Shown here one piece after another: positions 9,750-20,100 of a stretch of 64,000 bases of DNA; the stretch's first letter is position 1; each line of letters begins with the position of its first letter. This DNA is from Opisthocomus hoazin (taxonomy: Eukaryota > Chordata > Aves > Opisthocomiformes > Opisthocomidae), in NCBI RefSeq assembly GCF_030867145.1, contig NC_134439.1:5245379-5309378 (forward strand), written 5' to 3'. The notes below the pieces were generated by a model, which saw only the letters and a list, made by a program, of their open reading frames with translations, was not told the origin of the DNA and made no database searches. The translations under genes were made by a program, and so were the position numbers.

Positions 9750-9840
9750 GTTATCAGATTGATGGGCAGGGTTTGATTGAAACCCCTTTGTCATGCAAAT
9801 GTCAGGGCCTTGATGGATGAGCTCAGAGATGTGACAAACT
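9750..9840 (+). promoter_or_regulatory. HOXB1 autoregulatory (rhombomere 4) enhancer, b1-ARE
   Basis: Three HOX/PBX-type repeats are present: AGATTGATGG (9756-9765), TGATTGAAAC (9774-9783) and TGATGGATGA (9811-9820). Between the second and third is a Sox/Oct composite, CTTTGTC (9786-9792) joined to ATGCAAAT (9793-9800), overlapped by a PREP/MEIS half-site TGTCAG (9800-9805). A further GTGACA is at 9831-9836. This order and content match the mouse Hoxb1 ARE, where HOXB1 with PBX and PREP/MEIS maintains HOXB1 in r4 and Sox2/Oct factors contribute. It ends about 205 bases before the HOXB1 start codon, as in mammals. The identification is from motif layout, not alignment. Confidence 0.9.
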
Positions 9841-9854
9841 TCAGGAGCCCCTCG

Positions 9855-9885
9855 CTCATTGGGCTGGGGGCGGACCACGTGGCCG
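9855..9885 (+). promoter_or_regulatory. HOXB1 proximal promoter elements
   Basis: An inverted CCAAT box (ATTGG at 9858-9862), a GC box (GGGGGCGG at 9866-9873) and an E-box CACGTG (9876-9881) lie tightly together 165-190 bases before the HOXB1 start. No TATA box is obvious downstream. The transcription start is inferred to lie between about 9900 and 9990. Confidence 0.6.
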
Positions 9886-10045
9886 CCTCCCCCTGTCCCC
9901 CCCCGTCCGTCCCCCCCGAAGGCTGCGGGGTTCGAGGGCCAGCGATGCATGGAAGGAAGTTTTACAGCTTTGACATACTATCTAAAGGTTGTAGGGCAGG
10001 CGGAATCCCCCCCAAAACAGGCTGACCCTCCTCCATCAGTGGCAG

Positions 10046-11716
10046 ATGGACAATACTAGGATGAACTCCTTCTTAGAGTATGCAATTTGTAACCGTGGGA
10101 CGGGTTCCTACCACCATTTAGAGCACAGCTCCCCTTCCTTCCCCTCCTGCTCAGGTAGCCCCGCCAGTGACACTTTGAACGGAGACGGGCGCTTCGGCGC
10201 GGGAGGGAGCGCGGCCGCCCACCTCCCCCCGCAGAGCCCCGGCTACCACCCTCCCTCCTCCGGCCGCCCCAGCCCCTTCGCGGGGGCTGCCCCGGCCCCC
10301 GGGTACCCGGCCCAAGCCGGCAGCCCCGGCTACGGGCACCACCAGCTCTACCTCGGGCAGCAGGACGCGGACGGTGCCTACTACCAGGCGGGAGGGTACT
10401 CCGCCAGCGCGGGATCCAACCTCGGGTCTCTAGCAGAGAGCTACTGCGGGGCGGTGGCCGGGCAGTACCAGCAACAACACCTTTACGGGCAGGAGCAGCC
10501 CAGCTACTTGCCCGGCGTTTACAGCAACCTCTCGCCTTCTTTAAACGAGGACAAAGAGCCCGCCTGTCCCTCCGAGCCGTGCCCCGGCGCCGCGCAGACC
10601 TTCGACTGGATGAAGGTGAAGAGGAACCCACCCAAGACAGGTGAGTTTGGGGGACGCGGAGCTGGGCGAAGGTGGTCCCGGGCCGGGGGAGGAGGGTGGT
10701 GGCGGGCAGCCCCCCAGCCCTGCAAGGCAAGGTGGCCTTGCCCCGGGTTTGGACCCAAAGTCAACTGGGTTCCTCTTCCAGGAGAACACGGGTTTGGTTT
10801 GCTTTGGGGTTTTTTTGGAGGGGAGTTTTTTAAACACCAGCTCAGCGCTGCGGAAAAGTCAGCTAGATATTTTCCAGACGCATCAGATGGAGGGTCCCTG
10901 AACTCAGTTTCCCCCAGGCCCAACACGATTTGAGCCCAGCTCAGAGTAGGAAATGCTCCGAGCTTCCTGCTTCTTCCACAGTCGTGGTTTCCATCTCCCC
11001 TATTGTTCAACTTCCTTCGCCACAATCTCTTCCTTAAATCACAATCTTCCCTCCTCCCCCCATCACCACCCTCACCCTCCCCTTCCACTCCTTCCCACGC
11101 ACGTTCAAGTTTCATGGCAGTTCGCAGGGAGCTGGGGGGAATGGTTGCAAGGGAAGGGGGGTTGCTGTGGAGAGCCCGGGGTGGTCTGTCCCTCCAGGTT
11201 GCATCCCTGGGCTGGGAAGTCAGGGATAGCTGAGGATCCGGGAGGGAGCACGAAGCTCCGGCTGGTGGTGGGACCAAACGCCCAGGAGAGGAGGGGAGCG
11301 GGGAGGGGGGAAGCCTTACCCCCAGCCTCCCCCCCCAGCGAGGGAATTGCTCTGGCTGCTCCTGCCCTGTTGGTGTTTGCTCTTTAACAGCGAAAGTGTC
11401 GGAGTACGGACTGCTGGGCCAGCCCAACACCATCCGCACCAACTTCACCACCAAGCAGCTGACGGAGCTGGAGAAGGAGTTTCACTTTAACAAGTACCTC
11501 ACCCGGGCCCGGAGGGTGGAGATCGCCGCTACCCTGGAGCTCAACGAAACCCAGGTCAAGATCTGGTTCCAGAACAGGCGGATGAAGCAGAAGAAGAGGG
11601 AGAAGGAAGGTCTCGCCCCGGCCGCTGCTTCCAGGTCTGCGAAGGAAGCGAACGAAGCCTCGGATCAGTCCAACTGCACCTCCCCCGAGGCCTCCCCCAG
11701 CTCGGGGTCCTCCTGA
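10046..11716 (+). CDS. HOXB1: HOXB1, complete (join 10046-10640, 11391-11716)
   Basis: Homeodomain transcription factor of paralogue group 1, nuclear, specifying rhombomere 4 and facial motor neuron identity together with PBX and MEIS/PREP. The joined CDS is 921 bases, 306 residues; human HOXB1 is 301. The start [18 protein letters not shown] is the conserved group 1 N-terminus, which fixes the ATG; +4 is G. The PBX-binding hexapeptide TFDWMK is at residues 185-190 (10598-10615), followed by VKRNPPKT and the splice. Donor CAG|GTGAG is at 10640/10641 and acceptor TTTAACAG|CG at 11390/11391, splitting an Ala codon. The homeodomain is residues 210-269 (11423-11602), with [20 protein letters not shown] and recognition helix [15 protein letters not shown]50, N51 and R53 are intact. 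The tail [16 protein letters not shown] matches mammalian HOXB1 and separates it from HOXA1 and HOXD1. The middle of exon 1 is Gly/Ser/Pro/Tyr-rich and divergent, as usual. Regulation: ARE immediately upstream, RAREs on both sides. Confidence 0.97.
10641..11390 (+). other. HOXB1: HOXB1 intron
   Basis: A 750-base intron with GTGAGT donor and a TTTGCTCTTTAACAG acceptor tract. It interrupts codon 199 after the first base, the same position as the single intron of other group 1 Hox genes (between PPKT and the homeodomain exon). No other gene is seen inside; a 311-residue minus-strand frame covering it is a GC artefact. Confidence 0.93.
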
Positions 11717-12609
11717 AACGCGGTCCCGCGGGGCTCAGGGACCAGCCCGGGGCTGTCCCCGAGGGGCGGCTGCTCCCTGCAGACCCCGGCAGACACGCAC
11801 GTCCCGTGCACACGCGTGGAAGCCAGGCCGCACTCCCCCCCGAGCGGTGCCTTCGGCTCCGGCCGTGCCCACGCGTGTGATGCCCATTCTGCCGCGCGCA
11901 TTTCTCTCTCTTAATTTATAGCCCCTCCGTAGAACACCGGACTCCCAAGGAGCAGCCGTGTCCTCGCACACCCTCAGCAATAGGCGTTTGTCTCAGGGAC
12001 CTTCCTCCTCCTCCCTCCCCCATAGGAACTGCACTTTCAACTACAGAAACTTGAAAACGAATTTAGCTTCCTCCCGTTTTAAAAATGTGCACAACGGCTT
12101 TTGCCTGCAAGAATCCTACGTTTGATGTGTTTTCCCTCCCCGCGAGATTGTAAAAAAAAGTTTGGGGTATTTTTTTTTTTGTTTGTTTCCCTTTTATTTA
12201 CTGTATGTATATCTTGGAATGAGATCCGAGACGTCCGAGATGCCGGAGGCCTCTGCGAAGACCCAAACTAACACCAAGCAAAAAATACTACTCCTCTACT
12301 ACCGTTTTGCACTATTACTGCTCGACAGGGTTTGCTACACGCTCTGCGACTGCGACTGTTACCGGTCCTGGGGGAGGGAGGGTTGTGCCATCAGAGAAAA
12401 CGAGAGGAGGCGAAGGCTGACCCCGGGGTACTTCGGCAACGGTCACTGTCGCAGGAGGTGTGAAGGTGGAGGGGGACGGGGCTGCGGGGGGGCCGCGGGG
12501 CTTGGCTCCCCCCGGCACCGATGCACTGGCTGCTATTTATTGTGCGTCTCGATAGCCTGGAGCCTTGGAGCGAAGGAGCACGGTTCCTTGTACCCCCACC
12601 CTCTGAGGC

Positions 12610-12650
12610 TTATCGGAGTCCGATAAAAGCGTTGTTTAACCATGGTTAAA
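12610..12650. repeat. Tandem pair of palindromes in the HOXB1 3' UTR
   Basis: TTATCGGA-G-TCCGATAA (12610-12626) is an 8-bp inverted repeat with a 1-base centre, giving two divergent GATAA ends. Eight bases later comes TTTAACCATGGTTAAA (12635-12650), a perfect 16-base palindrome. Both are consistent with dimer-binding DNA sites; the tight spacing makes RNA hairpins unlikely to be the main role. Confidence 0.85.
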
Positions 12651-12837
12651 TTGTTTCCCTTCCCCGCCAGAAACTTTAGGGTAGGATGAACTGAGAACCA
12701 CCGCAAATTTTGTTAAAGATTGTTTTAAAGGGAACAACGTCATCCAGAAAAACTAGCGGTTTCTTAATCGGAATCTCCCATTTCCCCTCCACTCCCTTCC
12801 CAGTGCTCTGTATCTCGGAACGAAACTACCTCAGTCT

Positions 12838-12843
12838 AATAAA
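12838..12843 (+). terminator. HOXB1 poly(A) signal
   Basis: Canonical AATAAA 1.12 kb after the HOXB1 stop, followed by a T/C-rich stretch. It is the only canonical hexamer seen between the stop and the RARE region. Confidence 0.6.
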
Positions 12844-12860
12844 GTTTACTCTTTCCACAT

Positions 12861-13442
12861 GCAAGTCCTCTCGACTTTAAGCGAAATGGAAATCTCTGCC
12901 GTCCAGGGGAACGCGGGGCGGGGGGAGCCCGGCTCCGAGGGAGGAGGAAGAGGAAGGAAAAGGTCTCCGGCTGCTACCAAAGCTCCCGAACAAGACTCCC
13001 GACCCCGCTCCCTGCGGCCCCCCCGCTGGCAGCGGCAGGATCGGGCCCGGATCGCGACACGGCTCTCCCCAAGTGGAGTTTCTGCTCAGTGCGACGAGGC
13101 CTGGTGAGAAGCCGAAAATCATCCTCATCCTCCCCCGTGCAAGCATCCCGGCGCGGAGCAGACCTGCGTTACTGACGCACCAACGTTAATCGGGAGGGAC
13201 CCGGTGTCCGGGCTGGGGGCAAAGCGAGTTTCTCTTTTATACGGCACAGCTCTGCGAGGCTGGCCCAGCTCAAACCCGATACGAAGCGTCGCTTTGGTGG
13301 CCCCCCTTCAGCTTCCCGAGGCAGAAAGGGTGTTTTCCACAGCACCAGCAACACGCGAGCCGTGTTGGGGGGGGACGGAGCCGGCGGTACCGGCAGCGCT
13401 GCCGGGCGGGGAGGGAGCGGGCAGCGACCCCGGGTGTAGCTC
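12861..13442. other. HOXB1 3' flank up to the RARE
   Basis: CpG-rich, repeat-free, with no gene seen. It belongs by composition to the Hox cluster rather than to the flanking desert. Confidence 0.5.
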
Positions 13443-13456
13443 TGACCTTTTTACCT
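13443..13456 (-). promoter_or_regulatory. HOXB1 3' retinoic acid response element (DR2)
   Basis: TGACCT-TT-TTACCT on the plus strand, that is AGGTAA-AA-AGGTCA on the minus strand: a direct repeat with 2-base spacing. It agrees with the conserved 3' DR2 RARE of Hoxb1 reported in mouse, chick and fish, which drives early retinoid-dependent neural expression. It lies 1.73 kb after the HOXB1 stop and about 0.6 kb after the poly(A) signal. AGGTCA is a perfect half-site and AGGTAA carries the one-base change I remember from the mouse site. Confidence 0.88.
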
Positions 13457-13865
13457 CGAAACGCCTCTGGGGTTTCTAAACAAGTAAGCAGAGGGGCTGC
13501 CAGGAGAAACTATTGTTCTGGCTTCGTCAAATCTGCAAACCTTCTCGGTGGGGGCGTGAGGGGGGGCGAGGGGGGAGCGCAGTACCCGCTGCAGCCGGGC
13601 CGGGCCGGGCCCCGCGCCCCGCCGCTTCCAGGGGTCCCCGGGCGGCAGAGCATCGCCCTTCCCCCGGGATACAGTCTTCCCCCGTTTCATACACCTCTCC
13701 GGCTCGGAAGAAGGGACTTTTGAGTGTCCAGTTAGCTCAGAGATAAGGCGGGAGAGGGGGAAGGTGAAAAGAGGATTTTGTTACGGTAGCAGTTTGCGAA
13801 ACATCAGGACAGAAGGGGAAAAAAAAAAGCGCAGCAGCCAGCTGGAGTTTATAACTTGTTGGGCA

Positions 13866-13936
13866 TGAGTCAGCTCGGTTTAACCTGCGCGTTGAACCAA
13901 GGCGACGGCAGGTTGTGTTGAACACGTGTGGTTCAA
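13866..13936. promoter_or_regulatory. Cluster of Maf/AP-1 site, GTTNAACC repeats and E-box palindrome
   Basis: In 71 bases there are: TGAGTCAGC (13866-13874, AP-1/half-MARE); GTTTAACC (13878-13885) and GTTGAACC (13891-13898), direct 8-mers with one mismatch and a 5-base spacer; and TTGAAC-ACGTGTG-GTTCAA (13918-13936), an inverted repeat around a CACGTG E-box. It lies between the 3' RARE and the first transposable element. A role as part of the 3' HOXB1 enhancer is inferred. Confidence 0.4.
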
Positions 13937-13979
13937 GCCGTCTCGCCGTCGTGCTTCGGCAAGCCCGGGGGCTCCCACA

Positions 13980-14180
13980 GGATCACAGAATCACAGCATG
14001 TTTGGGGTTGGCAGGGACCTCTGTGGGTCACCCAGCCCAACCCCCTGCCCAAGCAGGGTCACCCAGAGCAGGCTGCACAGCACCGCGTCCAGGCGGGGCT
14101 GGAATATCTCCAGAGAAGGAGACTCCACAGCCTCCCTGGGCAGCCTGGGCCAGGGCTCCATCACCCTCAGAGTGAAAACC
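13980..14180 (-). mobile_element. CR1 LINE fragment (3' end)
   Basis: It reads, on the plus strand, as the reverse complement of a CR1 3' end: ATCACAGAATCACAG tail repeats, then GGTTGGCAGGGACCTCTGTGG, CCAACCCCCTGCCCAAGCAG, TATCTCCAGAGAAGGAGACT and CACCCTCAGAGTGAAAA. It is truncated to about 200 bases, the usual 5'-truncated form, and has diverged little from the avian consensus as I remember it. It is the first transposable element met when leaving the Hox cluster. Confidence 0.93.
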
Positions 14181-17100
14181 CCGCTGCGGGGGGTTCCGCC
14201 GCCGGTTCTGCTTGCGGAGCCCGCTCCGAGCCCCGCTGGCTCCCAGGTGCGGCGGGCGGCGGCGGGCCGGCCAGCCCCGGGAGAGCGGGGGGGCCGGGCC
14301 CAAGAGGAGGAGGAGGAGGAGGGTACCGATGTGTCAGTGCGTCGGGCACAACAAAGGCTCCCGGCTCCTATTTGAAACTCAAAGGGAATCTCCGGAAGAG
14401 TCCGCGGGGTCGGTGCCGCTGCGCCCTTACATATGTAACCCCCCCCGGGCTCCCCCCAGCCCGCTGCCTGTGCCCCCCACGCTGCCAAGCCGCGTTTCTT
14501 TAACGACGATCACCGCACACAGATAATCTCTTCCTCCCCCACCCCCCTCGTTCTCCCTCCAAGTTTCTCACGCTCCCTTTTGCCTCAGGAGCCCGAAACC
14601 GACCGCTGTGAAGCAGGAGCCGGCTGGAAAGGCCACGCCAAGATACCGCGGCTGAGGGTCCCTGGGTCGGCAGCAGATGCTGCTGGGAAGCGCTCAGGGA
14701 CACCCGTGTGCACCCCACACCCAGAGAAGCAGATAAAGAGCGGGCACCAGTACTTCAGTACCCACGGAGGTACCTATATATTCATACGGGACACGGATGC
14801 GTGCTCCTTACCGCAGCACGTCGGCACAGGCTGCACTGAACGAGGCACACGCGAGTTTCTGCAGACCCGCGTGCAGAAGTCCCTATCGAGACTTAGTCCT
14901 ATCGCCGTAGTCGGGCTTTATCACAAATATGAGGTCTAGACACACTCCTTTGTTTTGTATAAATGGTACTCAACGACGTGGTTATTCATAATCTGGTATA
15001 TTCCCACGTCTCCATGTGTGTCTGTCCACGGGTCCCTGGTATTGCATTTTTCATGAGCAGGAAAATTAGCCAAGTCCCCCTGTACACTCGCACACAAAGC
15101 CACGTCGTAATGGAGATTTATTCTTTTAATATCCCAAAGGAAGGGGAAATTCCCATTTAAAGAAATGTAACCATGTAAATTATTAATGGCAGTGGCAGCA
15201 CTGGGGCTGCTGTCCCTCTGCGGGAGGAGGGGATGGGATGCCCAGAGCTCCTCTCTGCCAGCTCTGCTCCCGGAGCGGAGACCCGAGGAGCACACCCGGC
15301 GCTCCGGCCTGGCGTGGCAGCTACGCCAGGGCCATCTGTTCCTTACCCCTCGGTGTGAAATGTTTCTCCTCTCCCTAAAGCATTTGTTCTCACGATGTGA
15401 GGCCCTTTTGATCTCAGAAGAGGACATTCTATTAAAAAATAATAATAATAATACCCTGAAGACTTCCTTACTTTCAACTCCACTTTACTGGCTGCTATTA
15501 ACTCTGCTCCTGGAGCCTCTTTGCACTGAAGGTGTGAAGTGTTCCTGGGGGTCTCTGGGGACAAAACCACCTCTCAGCGACTGTACTGTGGCTGGGTCGG
15601 GCTATTGCCAGCCCCTGAAAGCCTTTGATGCCTTGAAGTGGAGAAGAAGAGGGGAGGAAGCCTTCTGGGTTTCTCCAAACTCATTTCACACCAAAAAAAC
15701 TAGTCAGGGGCCACCTCTTCCCCAGCTCTCAGCAAAAAAACAGAGCAGGACAAGATGAGACACTTTTGTCACACACTGAGCAAATCAGAACCGAAACAGA
15801 ATTTGATTCACCTTCTGTGAGTGGCCCCAAGGCAGCAAGGTGCCCATGCACCTGCTTACGCACCAACATTGCCAAGGGAGCTGATGCACCCTAAATCAGG
15901 CAAACTAGGAAGGATTTTCACGCCTGCTAATTTTCCTGAACATTTTGACATGAACACGTTTTTGGGTGTCACTAAAATCCCTGGAGAACCAGGCAAAAGA
16001 CCTGCAGCCTTGGGAAGCGCTGGGTGGGCGCGGCTGCCCTCAGATCCCCACTGGGCAGCAGTGCTCCCACACCCGACAGCAAGTCCCATCCCCGGGGACT
16101 TCCACTGCCATGGCCCCGGCACCACGGTCGGATCAGACCCTGGGAGCTGGGCATTTACACCTTTATTTGGGTTTTATATATTTATAGACAATGTGCTTCA
16201 CTTGTATTTGTATCAAATATATAATATATTCGTTTTTCAGGATTGATGCTGCATAGGTCAACTGGATTTAAGTTGGGGACCTCCGATCTGCCGTCTCATG
16301 TCCCACCCCAGCCATAACGCTTCCGGCTCTAATGATGAAAGGGCCACCCCAAGGTGTCATCCCCTTGCTCACCCCTCTGCCCCCCAGCCATTCTCTTCCA
16401 CCAACACAGATATTTCAGCACCTATCAGCTTCAGGGCTGCTTTAGCCACTCAGGCAGGTGAGATCAGGTCTGGGGCAAAGGGCTGGGGTGGAAGAAACAA
16501 TTGCAGAAGTGAGTGTACAAAATGTTTCCTTGCTCTTCAGAGGCCTCACCTATCCTTTCAGTTTACACTGGTCTGACAGCTCCATTTCAACCCCAGCCTT
16601 CACATGGACTTGTTCAATATTTACTCAGGCTGATGGGTTTGCTCACAACTTGCCTCCATCAGCCTTGCTCTGTCGGGTTCCCTTCCCCTCGGGCCCAGGT
16701 TCACACAAAGTTCAGCCTGAAATGAATTCACCCAAAGATGGGCCCAGCTTGGCCTGAGGACCAGAGATGGGGTCAAGCCTGGGTCTCTGTATCCCGGCCA
16801 GCCCTCACGAAGGCCAGCACTCAGTGCTGCCAGCCAGCAGGCTGCTTTGAAAAATTATTTGGGGTTAAAAAAGAAAAAGCACTGGGCCAGGGAGGACACA
16901 CCAAGCAAGGCAGGAGCTGCTTTTCAGTGCAGAGAGCACAGGTCAGCCCTTCCGGGAGGGTGGATAGTTCATTTACTCTGCCTGGGGGGCCTGTGTGACA
17001 AGGTACAATCCTGCAAACTCAGTACAACCCTAAAAACTGAGGCAGGGGGGAAAAAGGGAGATATACATATTTAAAATAATAAAAAAAAGTATTTCTATAA

Positions 17101-20100
17101 AGTATAAAATGCACACATATACATTACTTGTTATACACTACAGAAATCTGTATTTTTATATGTAAAAGTATATCCGACAGCAAGTGATCCAGACTTAAAA
17201 ATGAGCAAAGTTAAGGCTGTTTTGATTCTGCCTGCAGCCAAGACAGGGGAGATGGCTATAGGTAACAGCAAGCTGAACTCTGTCTCAGCAGCAATAACAA
17301 AAGTCTTTTCTGAAAGCCTTCTGTTAGCAGAGCAAATCAAAATGTGATGCAAACCAGAAATATTGCAAAAGGGCTTATTGCAAAACCCGCACGTGTTCCC
17401 ATTGAAAAGAAAGAAGACAGAACCACAAGGCAAATCCAAAGCAGATCCGAAGGAGACAACACCTGGGTTGATACCTAGGGCAGCTCCGTGGCCGACCCCG
17501 TGAGGTGATGGAGGGAACAAGGGTCTGCTGGGGACGGGTCACCAAGACCTGAGATGTCTCAGGGATACGGTGGGAGCTGACTCTGCCCCTGTCTGGGGAA
17601 CTAGGTCTCTGGTAAAGGTGGGAAGACTTTTTTTTTGGGCACCTGCTGTCTGTCTTGCGGCTTGGCCAAAAGCTTGTGTGAGTTTCCAGAGGGTTTGGGC
17701 TCAGACCCTAGGGTAGGAGCTCCTACCTGAGAGCTGAAGGGTCCCAGGGAGGGCAGGGTTTGGCCCCAGAGCCTGTGGCAAGAATCTCTGTTTGAGGATC
17801 TACAGCCTTGTGGAGTATTTTCACCCTTGTGATACCTTGGCAGAGCATCTCTGAGAACGAGAGGAATGTGAGTTCTATATTGTGAGTCTACAGCCCTTTC
17901 ACACAGGATTGCCAAACAACGGTGTGCGTGAGGTATCTCTTAAAATCAGACAGGAGGAAAGTGAGCTCCCTTTGAGCGGCCATAAAGCTAATTCGATGAG
18001 AGTTAACGGATTTGTTAATGGCTGTAAAATTTTGTAGGTTATCACAATCCCTGTTGACTAAACAACCTGATGAGGTGGCAAAACACAAGCGTTTTGGTCT
18101 CAGAAAAATAAAGGGGGGGTGGGAATCTCACATGATTCACCTGGTCTTTCCCCCGGGATTTAGTTCAGTGGAAATATTACCTTGTAGAAATTTCACCTCA
18201 GCCTGTCTTTCTTTAATTTCTTCCTTTGTTCATCAACTCTGGGCAAATCCTTTTCTTTGTATTTCCTCTCCCAGCTCAGCAGCGGGTGCCTGGAGTTCCC
18301 TGTGAGTTTTTTCCACATCTTCGCGATCTTCTCGCTTGAGACAGTGAAGGCACGGAGCTACAAGTGGGAAAGCAGCAAGAAAACAATGTTACCAGAGAGA
18401 AAACAACATGCTGCTTATTTCAAATGGAGAAGATGCCACTGCAAAAGGATGGTAAAACAAACTATTTGTCGTCTAAAAACAAAGTCTCTCTAACTTTTGC
18501 TGAGAATTCAGAGGGTCCCTGTTCTTGGCAAGCTAAAAGATCAAAACCACCAACAAAAAGCGTTTCCCAAAGAGTTTCCATAACTTAGGTGAGAATATTT
18601 TCCCTCAAACAAGAAAGTGACTTTTAACGTTTTATTATTAATACATCTTGGAGAAAGGAAAGAATTTTTTTTTTTTTACTACTACAAAGTATATCTCTTT
18701 TTGAGTTACTCTGAACGTGACACACCTGAAAATATTGACATGGCTGGAGTGAAAAGGAGCAGTACTTGAAATCCAGTTCCTGATTTGAATCCCGTTTGCT
18801 CCAATTAGTGTGTTAAATGGCCACGGATTTACCATGTGTTTCAGCACTGCACAGCGCGGAAACACTGAGCCTGACTGGTTTATTACAGAAAAGGATACGA
18901 GAAAAATGTTTTCTTAATGACACTTTAATTGTGTTTCCTATGGAAGGATTTGAGATAGTTCACATTTAAATGCCAATTGACAGAGTGAAGAAAATACAGC
19001 TCCTTCTAACAGCCAGAGATTTTTTAGGACTCTCATATTTCAAAGGCAATTCTGAGTCTTCTTGATAAAGCGCTTCAGTGCGTGCAAACAAAACGTTTTT
19101 GGAATAATGCTTCTAAACACAGAGCTCATCCGCAGGACAGGTTCGAGCTCCAGGCAAATTTGCTGCCGTTTGCAGGGAACCCAGCAGAGGAACCTGGTGA
19201 AGCCGGGGTTCGCTGGTGCTGGGCCCTGCCACCCCTGGCCCCGCTGCCCCACAGGTACCGGGCACTTCCCTGGCCGGGGTCCACTCCAGCTCAGCCGAAA
19301 GGGTGGGGAAAAAGTGGAAGCCCCTTCCTTTGCATCACCGATATCTGTTTCTTTAGCAGTTTCCAAAGGAGAAATCCTTTCCTTGCTAGATTTCCCCCTG
19401 TCAACCGGACAGGTTTACTGCCTCCTAATTTTATTTTCCCAGCCACGCTCCCCTGTAATGTATTATCTCCTCAGAGCTGGATGGCAAAAAAAGAGGTTAT
19501 TTTCGTGCACTAAAAATTGTCCTAAATTATTCTTCAATAAAAGATCAAAAGTCACGGCAGCATTTGTCTCCCATAATTATTCTTGGAGGGGATCTTGTAA
19601 ACAAAAAGAAGTTTATGAGAATCATTCTCCGCTTTCCCTTTGTCCATTTGGTCTGTGAAGGCTCTCTTCTTTTATTATTAATGGTTTTGGGGAAGCTTTT
19701 CCTGCAGTTTGGAGGAATATGCTAGCAAATGAAAGCATCTCATTGATGGATGAGGAGCTGGGCTTTAAATCAGTCTCTACTGATACAAATTATTTTAATA
19801 TACCCCTTTTATGATTTATTTCAAATTTATGAAGTAGCGAGCTATGTTGTAAGACTTGATTATGGAGGCTGGTTGCCTACAAAGTTATAAAGTCTTCTAG
19901 GGGAGCTTTTTTGAATGGCTTATTACAGATTCAGTACATTCACAACTGTGTTGCCAAGGCTCTGCGTATCAAGGAAAAGTAAATCTTTTTTCCCTTGACC
20001 CATACCCTGCCTCTCCTCCATGCTGGAGAGGAAATTGATAGTGCCATGAAAATCAGCAGGCATTCTTTGTGCATTTAATAGTGTTTCTGCTGCTACATCA

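Larger units (their letters stand above)
11717..12860 (+). other. HOXB1: HOXB1 3' UTR
   Basis: Non-coding sequence from the TGA to the first good poly(A) signal. It contains two adjacent palindromes at 12610-12626 and 12635-12650. The 5' part is GC-rich. T-rich and A-rich stretches lie at about 12150-12185. The transcript end is inferred from the AATAAA at 12838. Confidence 0.6.

Noticed and set aside
10641-10933. Read-through of HOXB1 exon 1 to give a 295-residue protein
   Set aside because: A good GTGAGT donor follows codon 198 and the homeodomain exon joins in frame, as in all group 1 Hox genes.
10519-11454. 311-residue open frame on the minus strand
   Set aside because: Antisense to HOXB1 exon 1, intron and exon 2, with low-complexity composition and no domain.
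13995-14070. GGGTCA direct repeats as a RARE
   Set aside because: They belong to the CR1 consensus and are not at RARE spacing.
19062-19658. 198-residue plus-strand frame
   Set aside because: No family resemblance, no splice or promoter context, composition as surrounding non-coding DNA.
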